From the NCBI RefSeq assembly GCF_000367365.1, contig NZ_BARF01000001.1, forward strand, positions 1 through 45,279: a stretch of 45,279 nucleotides of DNA. The letters run 5' to 3'. This stretch comes from Streptomyces prunicolor NBRC 13075 (GTDB taxonomy: Bacteria; Actinomycetota; Actinomycetes; Streptomycetales; Streptomycetaceae). Positions within the stretch are counted from its first letter, which is position 1. Each line of letters starts with the position of its first letter. Made by a program: the position numbers and the translations under genes. Shown here one piece after another: positions 14,843 to 23,736 of the stretch. The notes under the pieces are model-generated. The model did not search any database and had not been told where the DNA came from. It saw only the letters and a program-made list of their open reading frames with translations.

Positions 14843-15796
14843 ATGAGCATGCCCAAATTCGGCACGCCCAGAATACGTACGTCCGCCCTGGCCCTCACCC
14901 TCGGCCTGCTCCCCCTCCTCTCCGCCTGCGGCGCCGGCTCCGACAGCAAGTCGGCCTCCAGCGAAGGGAGTTCGTCTTCGAGTGCGGCCACGACGACAGT
15001 CAACGGCGCCACCCAACTCACCGTCCCGGACGGCGTGGACGACGCGACGAAGAAGGAGTACATCCAGGAGAACGCCATCGCGGTCTGTATGAAGAAGCAG
15101 GGCTTCACCTACACCCCGCACGTGCAGTCCTCGACCGAGACCGACGCGTTCGCCGCGGTCGACGGGGAGGACTACGCGCGGGCGAAGCAGTTCCGGCAGA
15201 AGTACGGCTTCGGGTACTACGCCGGTGCCGTCTACCCGAACGACTCCAACGTCCCGTTCAGCAAGGCCGCGACGGCCAAGCGGACCACACCCCAGGACCA
15301 GGACGAGGACGGTCTGACCGACGCCCAGAAGAAGGCGTACGACATCGCGCTGACCGGCCCCCCGGCCAAGACCAAGGCCGAGGAGAAGATCGCCGGGTGC
15401 TCCGAGGTGGGGCGGGTCGCGGCGCACGGGCCCGCGCTCAGCGCGGCGGCCGAGAAGAACGCGGAGAAGGCCCGCGACGACCAGAACCACGCCAACGGCC
15501 TCGCGCTCAACGGTGACGCCCAACTCGTCCAGCTCGCCCAGCAGTTCGCGAGCTGCCTGACCGGTCAGGGCATCTCGATCAGCACCACCCAGCCGACCGG
15601 CCTGGTCTCCATGGTCCGCCTCGACATCTCCCGCCAACTGCCGGAGAACTTCATGTCGTTGAGCAAGGAAGCCGCGCTGCCGCTCCTGAACAAGGACATC
15701 GGCATCGCCCTCAAGGACCTGGACTGCGGCAAGAAGTTCCGCGCCGCCTACTTCCCCAAGGAGAAGGCCAAGCCCTACTACGGGGAGAACGGATGA
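14843..15796 (+). CDS. Secreted lipoprotein of the sigma/ABC operon
   Basis: 317 residues from ATG at 14843 (GAAGGA 9 nt upstream). Signal peptide ends in lipobox LLSAC, with lipidated Cys29. The mature part starts with a Ser/Ala linker, then IQENAIAVCMKKQGFTYTP, DEDGLTDAQKKAYDIAL, and conserved-looking cysteines at CMKKQG, GCSEVG, SCLTGQG and DCGKKF that could form two disulfides. No enzyme motif recognised. Actinobacterial ABC operons with a peptidoglycan-binding adaptor often carry such a lipoprotein. Its stop overlaps the next start (ATGA). Confidence 0.82.
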   Translation: MSMPKFGTPRIRTSALALTLGLLPLLSACGAGSDSKSASSEGSSSSSAATTTVNGATQLTVPDGVDDATKKEYIQENAIAVCMKKQGFTYTPHVQSSTETDAFAAVDGEDYARAKQFRQKYGFGYYAGAVYPNDSNVPFSKAATAKRTTPQDQDEDGLTDAQKKAYDIALTGPPAKTKAEEKIAGCSEVGRVAAHGPALSAAAEKNAEKARDDQNHANGLALNGDAQLVQLAQQFASCLTGQGISISTTQPTGLVSMVRLDISRQLPENFMSLSKEAALPLLNKDIGIALKDLDCGKKFRAAYFPKEKAKPYYGENG

Positions 15797-17250
15797 GCCA
15801 CCCGGAGGGAGCAGGCCCGAGCCGCGTCGGCAGCCGTATCGGCAGCGGTCGTAGGCGACTTGGGGTCGTTGTCTCGGCGGTCGTGCTGGTCGGGGCGGGT
15901 GGGTGGTTCGCCGGTACGCAGGTGCAGTCGCCCGCGGACGCCGCCGCCTCGCACCGGGCACCGAAGGCCGGGCCGGTGACGGTCTCCGTCGTACGGCAGT
16001 CGCTCACCGCGAGTGTCGTGGCGACCGGGTCGGTCGAGTTCGCCTCGCCGCGGCCGTTGTCGCTGGCCGGGCCGGTCGGCAGCGGGGCGTCCGCCGGTGC
16101 GGACGGCGAGGGGGCCGAGCAGCGGGTCACCAAGGCGCCGGTGGCCGGGACGAAGATCAAGGAGGGCGATGTCCTGATGACGGTCAACGGCCGTCCGGTG
16201 TTCGCGCTCGGCGGTTCCGTACCGATGTACCGCGCACTGGGGCCCGGCACTTCGGGCGACGATGTGACGCAGCTTCAGAAGGCTTTGAAGCGGCTCGGGT
16301 TCGACCCCGGCGGCACCGGCGGGACGTACGGACAGGGGACCGCCACCGCCGTCGCCGACTGGTACAAGAGCAAGGGGTACGACGCCCAGGAGCCGAGCCC
16401 CACCGATCAGCAGCAACTCGGCTCGCTCGAACAGGCCGTATCCGCCGCGCAGGAGACGCTCCTCACCACCAACAGCGGTGCCGGCACGGCCAGTTCCAGT
16501 GAGACCGGGTCGTCCAGCAGCCCCAACCCTCAGTCCAGCACGGACAAGCAGGTCCACGAGATCCAGGTCAAGTCCGCCCAGAAGGCACTGGACTTGGCGA
16601 ACGGCGCGCTCAGCAGCTTCAAGGCCACCTACGGTACGAAGGTCCCGGCCGGCGAGGTCGTCTTCCTGCCGAAGCTGCCCGCGCGGCTGGACAAGGTGAG
16701 CGTGAAGACGGGCGACACCCCGTCCGCCCAGATCGGCACGGTGACCAGCTCCGACGTGGTGGTGCAGGCGGCCGTCCCCGGCACCGACGCCCAGCTCCTG
16801 CGGCACGGCATGACCGCCCGACTGACCACGGCGGACGGCAAGTCGGCGCAGGGCACGGTGGACGTCGTGGCGGACGGTTCCGATTCCTCGTCGGGTACGG
16901 AATCCGCCGCTACGGCCCCCTCCACCACCGACGACACGAACTCCGCCGCCGACTCCACCGCCGCCGTCCAGGTGCGGATCACCGTCCCGGAACCGGGACC
17001 GCTCGCCGGTGAGGCCGAGGCCGCCGTGAAGGTGACCATCAAGGTCGGCGCCTCCGACGGCAAGGTGCTGACCGTGCCGATGGCCGCGATCCACACCTCG
17101 TCCGACGGGCGGGCCCGGGTCAAGGTCGAGCGCGGCGACGCCGTGACCGACGTCCATGTCACCGTCGGGCTCTCCGCCGCCGGGATCGTCGAAGTCAAGC
17201 CGGACGGGGGCACGTTGGAGGCGGGCGAGCGGGTGGTGGTGGGCGAGTGA
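15793..17250 (+). CDS. Membrane-fusion (HlyD/MacA-like) adaptor with peptidoglycan-binding domain
   Basis: 485 residues. One N-terminal membrane anchor (LGVVVSAVVLVGAGGWFAG), a lipoyl/barrel half (VTVSVVRQSLTASVVATGSVEF...VTKAPVAGTKIKEGDVLMTVNGRPV), an inserted PG_binding_1 domain (LGPGTSGDDVTQLQKALKRLGFDPGGTGGTYGQGTATAVADWYKSKGY, about 155-200), a coiled-coil region (SLEQAVSAAQETLLTT, KSAQKALDLANGALSSF) and C-terminal beta-barrel segments ending LTVPMAAIHTSSDGRARV...GLSAAGIVEV. It is the MacA-like partner of the ABC genes that follow (GTGA overlap). The cell-wall domain probably replaces the outer-membrane partner of Gram-negative systems. Confidence 0.88.
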   Translation: MSHPEGAGPSRVGSRIGSGRRRLGVVVSAVVLVGAGGWFAGTQVQSPADAAASHRAPKAGPVTVSVVRQSLTASVVATGSVEFASPRPLSLAGPVGSGASAGADGEGAEQRVTKAPVAGTKIKEGDVLMTVNGRPVFALGGSVPMYRALGPGTSGDDVTQLQKALKRLGFDPGGTGGTYGQGTATAVADWYKSKGYDAQEPSPTDQQQLGSLEQAVSAAQETLLTTNSGAGTASSSETGSSSSPNPQSSTDKQVHEIQVKSAQKALDLANGALSSFKATYGTKVPAGEVVFLPKLPARLDKVSVKTGDTPSAQIGTVTSSDVVVQAAVPGTDAQLLRHGMTARLTTADGKSAQGTVDVVADGSDSSSGTESAATAPSTTDDTNSAADSTAAVQVRITVPEPGPLAGEAEAAVKVTIKVGASDGKVLTVPMAAIHTSSDGRARVKVERGDAVTDVHVTVGLSAAGIVEVKPDGGTLEAGERVVVGE

Positions 17251-18011
17251 TCCCCCGGCCCGAACTCGAACTCGACTCCACCGTCCCCGACGCCGCGATC
17301 GACACCCCGATCGACACCGTGATCGACACCGTCATCCAACTCACCGGCGTGGAGCGAACGTTCCCCTCCGACCCGCCCGTACATGCCCTGCGCGACGTGC
17401 ACTTGACCGTACGGCGTGGCGAACACCTGGCCATCGTCGGGCCGTCCGGATCGGGGAAGTCGACGCTGCTCAACACGCTCGGCCTGCTGGACCGGCCCAC
17501 GGCGGGGTCGTATCTGCTGGACGGCGTGGAGACCACCGGCCTCGGCGACCTCGAACGAACCTCCCTGCGGGGGAGCCGGATCGGGTTCGTGTTCCAGTCC
17601 TTCCACCTGTTGCCGTACCGGACGGTCGACGAGAACGTGATGCTGGCCGAGGCGTACCGCAGGCCGCGGCCCGGACGGGGGCGGGGTGGGCGGCTCGCGC
17701 GGGCCCATCAGGCCCTGGAGCAGGTGGGGTTGGGGCACCGGGTGGGTTTCCGGCCCGACCGGCTGTCCGGCGGTGAGCGGCAACGGGTCGCCATCGCGCG
17801 GGCGTTGCTCAGTGACCCGGCGCTGCTGCTCTGCGACGAGCCGACCGGGAACCTGGACACCGAGAACACCCTCTCCGTACTGGAACTCTTCGACGACCTG
17901 TGCGCCCAGGGCATGACCCTGGTCGTGATCACCCACGACGACGCGGTCAGCCGTCGGGCGGGGCGGCGGGTCCGGATCACCGACGGGCGCCTGGCCGAGG
18001 AGGCCAAGTGA
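17247..18011 (+). CDS. ABC transporter ATP-binding protein (MacB/LolD type)
   Basis: 254 residues. Walker A GPSGSGKST, Q-loop FVFQSFHLLPYRTVDENV, signature LSGGERQR, Walker B LLLCDEPTGNLD and H-loop VITHDD are all intact. The first 27 residues contain a 12-bp repeat encoding IDTPIDTVIDTVIQ before the conserved LTGVERTF. GTG start overlapping the upstream TGA. Cytosolic ATPase of the transporter formed with the permease at 18008 and the adaptor at 15793. Confidence 0.95.
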   Translation: MIPRPELELDSTVPDAAIDTPIDTVIDTVIQLTGVERTFPSDPPVHALRDVHLTVRRGEHLAIVGPSGSGKSTLLNTLGLLDRPTAGSYLLDGVETTGLGDLERTSLRGSRIGFVFQSFHLLPYRTVDENVMLAEAYRRPRPGRGRGGRLARAHQALEQVGLGHRVGFRPDRLSGGERQRVAIARALLSDPALLLCDEPTGNLDTENTLSVLELFDDLCAQGMTLVVITHDDAVSRRAGRRVRITDGRLAEEAK

Positions 18012-19267
18012 GCGTCGTGGAGAGGGAGTTGGAGGCGACGGCGCGGGTCGAGCGGCCCTGGATGGATCCCCGGGATCTGTGGACGGAGGCCCTCGCGGGG
18101 GTGCTCGCGCGGCCGGTGCGGTCCGCGCTGACCACGCTCGGCACGGTGCTCGGCATCACCACGCTCGTCATCACCATCGGGGTCGCATCGACCGCGGGCA
18201 ACCAGATCGTCGGCCGGTTCGACGCGCTCACCGCGACCTCGGTGACCGTGACCGTGCCGGAACCGCTGCCTGGCGCGGAGGACGCCGGGCCGTTGGTGCC
18301 GTGGTCGGGGACCGATGCCGTGGCGCGGCTGGCCGGGGTGGAGTCGGTGGCGGCGCTCGCCGACTCGGACGCGACCGACAGCGTGCTGGTGCGGGCCAAC
18401 GACGTGTCCGCGCCCGGCGATCTGTCCGGCCAGACCCTCGCCGTGGTCGCCGCCTCGGCGGGGCTGCCCGCGGCCGTGCACGGGCGGATGACCGCGGGAC
18501 GGTTCTACGACGCCGGGGACATCGCCCGGCGCGACCACGTCGTCGTGCTCGGCGACCAGGCGGCCCAACTCCTCGGTATCAAGCGGGTGGAGGACGCGCC
18601 GGCGGTCTTCTTCCGCGGGCAGTCGTACACCGTCATCGGCATCCTCGGCGGGATCCGCCGCGAGGCGCGGCTGTCCACCGCGGTGCTGGTGCCGCCCACC
18701 ACCGCGGCCGACCGGATCGGGCTGCGGAACATCACCCGTGTGCTGGTCAACACGGCGCTGGGTGCGGCCAAGCAGGTCGCGCGGCAAGCGCCGATCGCGC
18801 TCGCGCCCGGGCACCAGGACTCGCTCGCCGTCGTGGCGCCGCCCGACCTCTCCAAGGCCCGCGCCGGCGTCCAGAACGACGCCAACAGCCTCTTCCTCGT
18901 CCTCGGCCTCGTCTCGCTCGTGGTCGGCGCGATCGGCATCGCCAATGTGACGCTGGTGACAGTGATGGAACGGGTCGGCGAGATCGGGCTACGGCGCTCC
19001 CTGGGCGCGTCACGGCGCCAGGTGGCCGGACAGTTCCTGCTGGAGTCCACAACCATCGGTCTGCTGGGGGGAGTTGTGGGCGCGGCCCTGGGCATCGCGG
19101 TCGTGGTCTGCGTCGCCGTGTTCAAGGAGTGGACGCCGGTGCTGGATCTGCGGCTCGCGCTGGGGGCGCCGCTTGCCGGTGCGCTCGTAGGGCTCCTCGC
19201 GGGGCTGTATCCGTCGCTGCGGGCGGCTCGGATGGAGCCGGTGGATGCGCTGCGTGCACCGTCGTAG
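18008..19267 (+). CDS. ABC transporter permease, MacB/FtsX type
   Basis: 419 residues from GTG, overlapping the ATPase stop (AGTGA). Topology of MacB: one N-terminal membrane helix (LTTLGTVLGITTLVITIGVAST), a large outside domain (about 60-290), then three C-terminal helices (LFLVLGLVSLVVGAIGIANVTLV, IGLLGGVVGAALGIAVVVCVAVF, LGAPLAGALVGLLAGLYPSL) with the FtsX-type ERVGEIGLRRSLGASRRQV loop and terminal ARMEPVDALR. Such permeases work as mechanotransmitters for export of peptides, lipoproteins or antibiotics. Last gene of the operon; no terminator obvious in the 54 bp before the convergent gene. Confidence 0.93.
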   Translation: MSVVERELEATARVERPWMDPRDLWTEALAGVLARPVRSALTTLGTVLGITTLVITIGVASTAGNQIVGRFDALTATSVTVTVPEPLPGAEDAGPLVPWSGTDAVARLAGVESVAALADSDATDSVLVRANDVSAPGDLSGQTLAVVAASAGLPAAVHGRMTAGRFYDAGDIARRDHVVVLGDQAAQLLGIKRVEDAPAVFFRGQSYTVIGILGGIRREARLSTAVLVPPTTAADRIGLRNITRVLVNTALGAAKQVARQAPIALAPGHQDSLAVVAPPDLSKARAGVQNDANSLFLVLGLVSLVVGAIGIANVTLVTVMERVGEIGLRRSLGASRRQVAGQFLLESTTIGLLGGVVGAALGIAVVVCVAVFKEWTPVLDLRLALGAPLAGALVGLLAGLYPSLRAARMEPVDALRAPS

Positions 19268-19321
19268 AGACCACGGCCGTAGAAATCACCATCGGCTGAG
19301 GCGAGTTGTCACCCAGGGCCC

Positions 19322-19972
19322 TCAACTCACCTTCACGGACAGCTCTGTTGAGCCCTTCAGCGGGAGGGTCACGGAGCGGAAGCCGTTGGCCGGGTCGCGG
19401 ATGTAGTCGAGGTGGTCGGGTTCGGCGTTGTCGTTCATCACGAAGGCGCCGGTGCGGAGTTGGGGCGCGACGATCTCGATCACCTGGCGGGCCGGCGTCG
19501 GGCCGCCGTCGCTGATCGGCCAGCCGTCGATGAGCGCGAAGTCGACGGGGCCGCCGAGATCGCGCAGCGTCTCCCGGGCGTCGCCGACGCGCAGGTCGAC
19601 GTACTTGTCCAACTCGGCCTCGGCCAGGTTGCGTTGGGCGGTGGCCGCCTTCTCCGGCACGATCTCGGAGCCGATCACCTTGCCGCCGCCGTTGTCGCGC
19701 ACGGCGGCGGCGAAGTAGATCGTGGACACGCCGACGGAGGTGGCGAACTCGACGACCCTCGTCGCGGCGATCGCCCGGCAGAGCAGATAGATGAGGTCGC
19801 CCTGGTCGGCGTGGATCGAGAAGCCGATGTCGGCGTACGCGTGCGGATCGCGGGTGTCCGCGCCGCCGCGCGGGCCTCCGCCCGCGGGGCGCCGGCTTTC
19901 GGCCCGCAGTCGGTCCAGTACGGCCGTGATCTGCGGGTCCTGCAAGGGGCTGGTGGAATTCTGCGCGGGCAT
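19322..19972 (-). CDS. SAM-dependent O-methyltransferase
   Basis: 216 residues (ATG at 19972 preferred, GGAG 5 nt upstream; ATG 19975 also possible). Rossmann methyltransferase: SAM-binding VVEFATSVGVSTIYFA (motif I), then VIGSEIVPEKAATAQRN (motif II acidic), VDLRVGDARETL and DFALIDGWP. It resembles caffeoyl-CoA/catechol-type O-methyltransferases, yet the usual metal-binding aspartates are not certain. Substrate unknown. Its 5' end is only 25 bp from the divergent decayed esterase, leaving almost no promoter room, so a rearrangement may have joined them. Confidence 0.85.
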   Translation of the reverse strand: MPAQNSTSPLQDPQITAVLDRLRAESRRPAGGGPRGGADTRDPHAYADIGFSIHADQGDLIYLLCRAIAATRVVEFATSVGVSTIYFAAAVRDNGGGKVIGSEIVPEKAATAQRNLAEAELDKYVDLRVGDARETLRDLGGPVDFALIDGWPISDGGPTPARQVIEIVAPQLRTGAFVMNDNAEPDHLDYIRDPANGFRSVTLPLKGSTELSVKVS

Positions 19973-19997
19973 CATCACTCCAGTTGTTGTATCGCCG

Positions 19998-21059
19998 ATG
20001 TCGACGTCGACCTTCAAGGTCACCGACCGCACGGTCACGAAGGTCTACCCGAACCGTTCCGCCGACCTCGCCGCGCACGGCAGCAACGGCCGCTACGTCA
20101 TCGTCGAACTGTCCCCGGACGACAAGGCGGCGGCCCTGTGGGTGACCCAGCAGGGTTCCGGCACGGCGTCCGGCTCCGCCTCACTCAGCCCCTCCCCCTC
20201 GGGTACCTCCAGCGCGGCCCCCGGCGGAGGCGGCCCGAAGGTCGGCGACAGCACCCCCGGCGGCACCGTCGTCGCCGCGAAGGCCACCCTCGAGTACTAC
20301 GGGGCTGACGACCGACGCGGTGAAGAACCTGATCGTCGACGACCCAAGCACTACAACCCGCGCAAGAGCTACCCGCTGGTGCTGTTCATGCACGACGCGG
20401 GCGTGGTCAACGTCGCGACCGAGGGCCCGCTGGTCCAGGGCCTGGGCGCGGTGTGCTGGGCGAGCCCGGAGGACCAGGCCCGGCACGAGGCGTTCGTCCT
20501 CGCACTCGAGTACGGCTCCGTCGTGATCGACGACACCTACCTGCCGTCGACCCTCTTCGACGCCACCGCCAACCTCGTCGAGTCCGTCACCGGGCAGTAC
20601 AGCATCGACCCCAACCGCCGCTACACGACCGGTCAGTCGATGGGCGGGATGATGTCCCTCGGCCTGAACATCAAGTACCCGGACCTCTTCGCGGCGGCGT
20701 TCGTCGTCGCCGGGCAGTGGCCGGAGGCGCAGGCGGTACCGCTCGCGAAGAAGAACCTCTGGATCCTTGTCTCGGCCGACGACACCAAGGCGTACCCGGG
20801 CGAGCAGGCGATCACCGAGGTCATCCAGGAACAGGGCACGAAGGTCAGCACCGCGCTGTGGGACGGTCAGTCCACCGCCGCCGAGTTCGCGGCGGACGTC
20901 CGCAGCATGAAGGCCCAGCGGACGCCGGTGAACTTCGCCGCGTACAAGACCGGCACGACCGTACCGACCGGCTCGACCACCAGCGCGCACATGGGCACCT
21001 GGCAGACCGCGTACTCGATCCCCGGCATCCGGGACTGGATCATGCGGCAGTCGCTGTAG
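19998..21059 (+). pseudogene. Secreted PHB-depolymerase-like esterase, N-terminally truncated and internally altered
   Basis: The frame is open for 353 codons from ATG 19998 (MSTSTFKVTDRTVTKVYPN), but no signal peptide or first domain is present; family members I know are secreted and longer. Around 20303-20344 the conserved-looking LTTDAVKNLIVDD is encoded in the +1 frame, flanked by main-frame sequence, so two compensating indels or short deletions have occurred between VVAAKATLEY and KHYNPRKSYPLVLF. The catalytic half is intact: nucleophile TGQSMGG, MHDAGVVN and a C-terminal HMGTW. Upstream and downstream edges suggest decay after loss of the 5' part. It could still make a product, but not a normally secreted one. 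Confidence 0.65.
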
Positions 21060-21153
21060 GGGACGGGCGCGCGGGGGCGGGTCCTCGCCGCGGTACTCCG
21101 AGGCATAGAGTGCTGCGGCGGAACCGGCCGCCCGCCCGTGGAGGTAGATCGCG

Positions 21154-22176
21154 ATGGAGACCCCGCCGCAACTCACCCTGGGTCGGCTGTTCTCCTCGTG
21201 GCAGGCGGACGTCCCCGCGCTGCTGGTCGTCGTACTCCTCGGCGGCCTGTACGGCTGGGGCGTCCTGCGCCTGCGGCGGCGCGGCGAGGCCTGGCCGGTG
21301 GCGCGGACCGCCGCGTTCGCGCTGCTCGGCCTCGGCACGATCGTCGTCGCGACGATGTCCGCGCTCGCCGTCTACGACCGCGTGCTGTTCTGGCCGGCCG
21401 CCGTCCAGAACGTCCTCCTGGACCTGATCGCCCCGCTCGGCCTGGCCCTGGGCGATCCGCTACGGCTGGCTCTGCGCGCCCTGCCCGAACGTGCCGCCGC
21501 CCGCGCACAGGGGGCGATGACCGGCCGACTGTTCCGGCTGCTCACATTCCCGCTGGTCAGCACGGCCCTGGTGCTGGCGACGGAGCTGACGATCTACTTC
21601 ACGCCGTACTTCGAGACGGCCCTGGCCGACAACTGGCTGCACCAGCTGATGTATCTCCATCTGCTGCTCGCCGGGAGCCTGTTCGTGCTGCCGGTGCTCA
21701 CCCGCGAGGAAGCGCTGCCCTCCTGGTGCACGCATCCGGTGCGGGCGGGGCTGGTGTTCGTCGACGGGATCATCGACGCGGTACCGGGCATCGTGGTGAT
21801 GACCCACGGCACGCTGATCGCCGGGTCCTGGTATCTCAGCCACTCCCCGTCCTGGGCCCCGGACGTCCAGCACGACCAGCAGCTCGGCGGCGGCGCGATG
21901 GTCAGCATCGCCGAACTGGTCGCCCTCCCCTTCCTCCTCGCGATCCTGGCCCAGTGGGCCCGCACGGAACGCGCCGAGACGGTCGCGCTGGACCGGCGGC
22001 TGGACAGTGAGCTGGAAGTGGTCCGGGCGACGCCCGCGGAGGCCTCGACGGGGACGGCGACGAGGGCTGCGACGGGAGCTGAAACGGGGACTTCTACTGA
22101 AGGGCCCGATCTCGTACGCCCCTGGTGGGAGACCGAGAACAGCGAGGTCGCGCAGCGCATCCGGGGACAGCGGTAG
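21154..22176 (+). CDS. CtaG/caa3-type cytochrome c oxidase assembly membrane protein
   Basis: 340 residues with about seven membrane helices (for example ALLVVVLLGGLYGWGVL, AAFALLGLGTIVVATMSAL, LFRLLTFPLVSTALVLAT, LMYLHLLLAGSLFVLPVL, MVSIAELVALPFLLAILA). Family marks are the His-containing WLHQLMYLHLLLAGSLF and VDGIIDAVPGIVVMTHGTLIAGSWY...SPSWAPDVQHDQQLGG. Family members help insert copper into cytochrome oxidase. GGAGG lies 9 nt before the ATG. The C-terminus carries a Thr/Ala-rich repeat (TGTATRAATGAETGTST). The CopC-CopD gene a few kb away suggests, but does not prove, a copper link. Confidence 0.85.
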   Translation: METPPQLTLGRLFSSWQADVPALLVVVLLGGLYGWGVLRLRRRGEAWPVARTAAFALLGLGTIVVATMSALAVYDRVLFWPAAVQNVLLDLIAPLGLALGDPLRLALRALPERAAARAQGAMTGRLFRLLTFPLVSTALVLATELTIYFTPYFETALADNWLHQLMYLHLLLAGSLFVLPVLTREEALPSWCTHPVRAGLVFVDGIIDAVPGIVVMTHGTLIAGSWYLSHSPSWAPDVQHDQQLGGGAMVSIAELVALPFLLAILAQWARTERAETVALDRRLDSELEVVRATPAEASTGTATRAATGAETGTSTEGPDLVRPWWETENSEVAQRIRGQR

Positions 22177-22183
22177 GCGTTCC

Positions 22184-22819
22184 TCACACCACGTCGAGGG
22201 CGTCCAACTCCCTGATGAGCCGGGCCCCTTCGCGGGTCATGATCTCCGGGTCGCGCAACGCGTTGGAGAGCAACGACATGCCCTGATAGGCGCCGATCAG
22301 GGTCAGGGCGAGGCCCTCGGGGTCGGCCGCGCCGAGCCGGCGGTACTGCTCCGCCACCCAGTCCACCAACCGCCGTATGACCTGGCCCGCGGCGAGATCG
22401 AGGCCGTCCTCGTAGCGCTTGTCCAGCTCTACGGCGAGGGTGCCCATGGGGCAGCCGTGGCGTGCCGCCATGTCCTTCTGGTCGACCCAGCCGCCGATGA
22501 GGGCCTTGAGGCGTTCGCGCGGGTCGGGGAGCCGGTCGAGCTGTGCGGTCAGGGTCTCCAGGTTGCCGGTGTGCTCGGAGAGGGCCGCCTCGATCAGCTC
22601 GTCCTTGGTCTTGAAGTAGTAGTAGACGTTGCCCGTCGGGACGTCGGCGGCGCGGGCGATGTCGGCGATGGTCGTGCGCTCCACGCCCTGCTCGTGCAGG
22701 ACCCGGGCGGTGGCGGTGGTCAGACGCTGCCGTTTGCCTACGGCGGCGACAGCGGCGGCGGGAGCGGGAGCGCCCGGACCGCCCGGACCGCCGGGCCGGG
22801 AATCTTTTGAGTCAGTCAC
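22184..22819 (-). CDS. TetR/AcrR family transcriptional regulator
   Basis: 211 residues from GTG (VTDSKDS); a TTG 6 codons earlier is possible. Helix-turn-helix (LTTATARVLHEQGVERTTIADIARAADVPTGNVYYYFKTKDELI) is followed by a TetR ligand domain (GCPMGTLAVELDKRYEDGLD...). A Gly/Pro/Ala-rich leader precedes the domain. It is divergent from the NmrA-like gene, and two dyads with the half-site GTTAGTCA or similar lie between and over its own start, so autorepression and control of 22915-24617 are likely. Confidence 0.92.
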   Translation of the reverse strand: MTDSKDSRPGGPGGPGAPAPAAAVAAVGKRQRLTTATARVLHEQGVERTTIADIARAADVPTGNVYYYFKTKDELIEAALSEHTGNLETLTAQLDRLPDPRERLKALIGGWVDQKDMAARHGCPMGTLAVELDKRYEDGLDLAAGQVIRRLVDWVAEQYRRLGAADPEGLALTLIGAYQGMSLLSNALRDPEIMTREGARLIRELDALDVV

Positions 22820-22828
22820 CTGACTAAC
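22809..22828. promoter_or_regulatory. TetR operator O1, overlapping the regulator start
   Basis: Imperfect dyad built of GAGTCAGTCA and TGACTAAC; it covers the GTG start codon of the TetR gene. Same half-site family as O2. Confidence 0.6.
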
Positions 22829-22871
22829 TATAGACAACCCACGGGTCGGTCGTGCTAGCTTCTTCTCGACG

Positions 22872-22893
22872 GAGTTAGTCAGCCAACTAACTC
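22872..22893. promoter_or_regulatory. TetR operator O2, upstream of the NmrA-like gene
   Basis: Perfect dyad GAGTTAGT-N6-ACTAACTC, 21 bp before the ATG of 22915. Confidence 0.75.
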
Positions 22894-22914
22894 ACACATG
22901 ACGGGGGTGGCGAC

Positions 22915-23736
22915 ATGATCGTGGTGACGGGTGCGACCGGGAACGTGGGACGGGCGCTGGTGCGGCTGCTCGACAAGGAGGGCGTAGCGGTGACGGCCGT
23001 GGCCCGGCACATCGACGAGGCCCAAGTGCCGCCCGGGGTGCGGGCGGTGGCCGCCGACCTGGCCGAACCGGACGGTCTGCGGGGCGCGTTCGAGGGCGCC
23101 GAGGCGCTGTTCCTGCTGACGGCGGGCGAGCGGCCGTACGACATTCTGGACGTGGCCAAGGCGGCCGGTGTCCGCAAGGTGGTGCTGGTGTCCTCACAGG
23201 GGGCGGGGACCCGGCCCGAGGTCTACGCACAACCACGTCAATTCGAGGCGGCCGTACGGGAGTCGGGGCTCGACTGGACGATCCTGCGGCCGGGCGGGCT
23301 GGACAGCAACGCGTTCGCCTGGGCCGAGTCGATCCGCGCGGAGCGCACGGCGGCGGCACCCTTCGGTGACGTGGGCCTGCCCTTCGCCGACCCGGACGAC
23401 GTGGCCGAGGTCGCCGCCACCGTGCTGCGCGAGGACGCCCACACGGGCGCTACCTACGTCCTGACCGGCCCCGCCCTGACGACACCCCGCGCGCGGGCGG
23501 CGGCGATAGCGGCGGCACTGGGCGAGCCGGTGACCTTCACGGAGCAGTCCCGCGCGGAGGCGCATGAGCTGATGGCACGGTTCATGCCATTGCCCCTGGT
23601 CGAGGGCACGCTGACCGTCCTGGGCACGCCGACCGAGGAGGAGCAGCGGGTGAGCCCCGATGTGGAGCGGGTGCTGGGGCGTACACCGGGTACGTTCGCG
23701 GCGTGGGCGGAGCGGAACGCGGTGGCGTTCCGATGA
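22915..23736 (+). CDS. NmrA-like NAD(P)-binding atypical SDR
   Basis: 273 residues. Dinucleotide-binding motif GATGNVG at residues 6-12, then VTAVAR, a VSSQGAGTRPE segment and LRPGGLDSNAFAW typical of NmrA/azoreductase-like SDRs (no canonical YxxxK). ATG with GGGGGTGG upstream. Directly coupled (ATGA) to the hydrolase gene 23733-24617 and under the TetR dyads, so the two enzymes probably act together on a xenobiotic or quinone-type compound. Confidence 0.88.
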   Translation: MIVVTGATGNVGRALVRLLDKEGVAVTAVARHIDEAQVPPGVRAVAADLAEPDGLRGAFEGAEALFLLTAGERPYDILDVAKAAGVRKVVLVSSQGAGTRPEVYAQPRQFEAAVRESGLDWTILRPGGLDSNAFAWAESIRAERTAAAPFGDVGLPFADPDDVAEVAATVLREDAHTGATYVLTGPALTTPRARAAAIAAALGEPVTFTEQSRAEAHELMARFMPLPLVEGTLTVLGTPTEEEQRVSPDVERVLGRTPGTFAAWAERNAVAFR

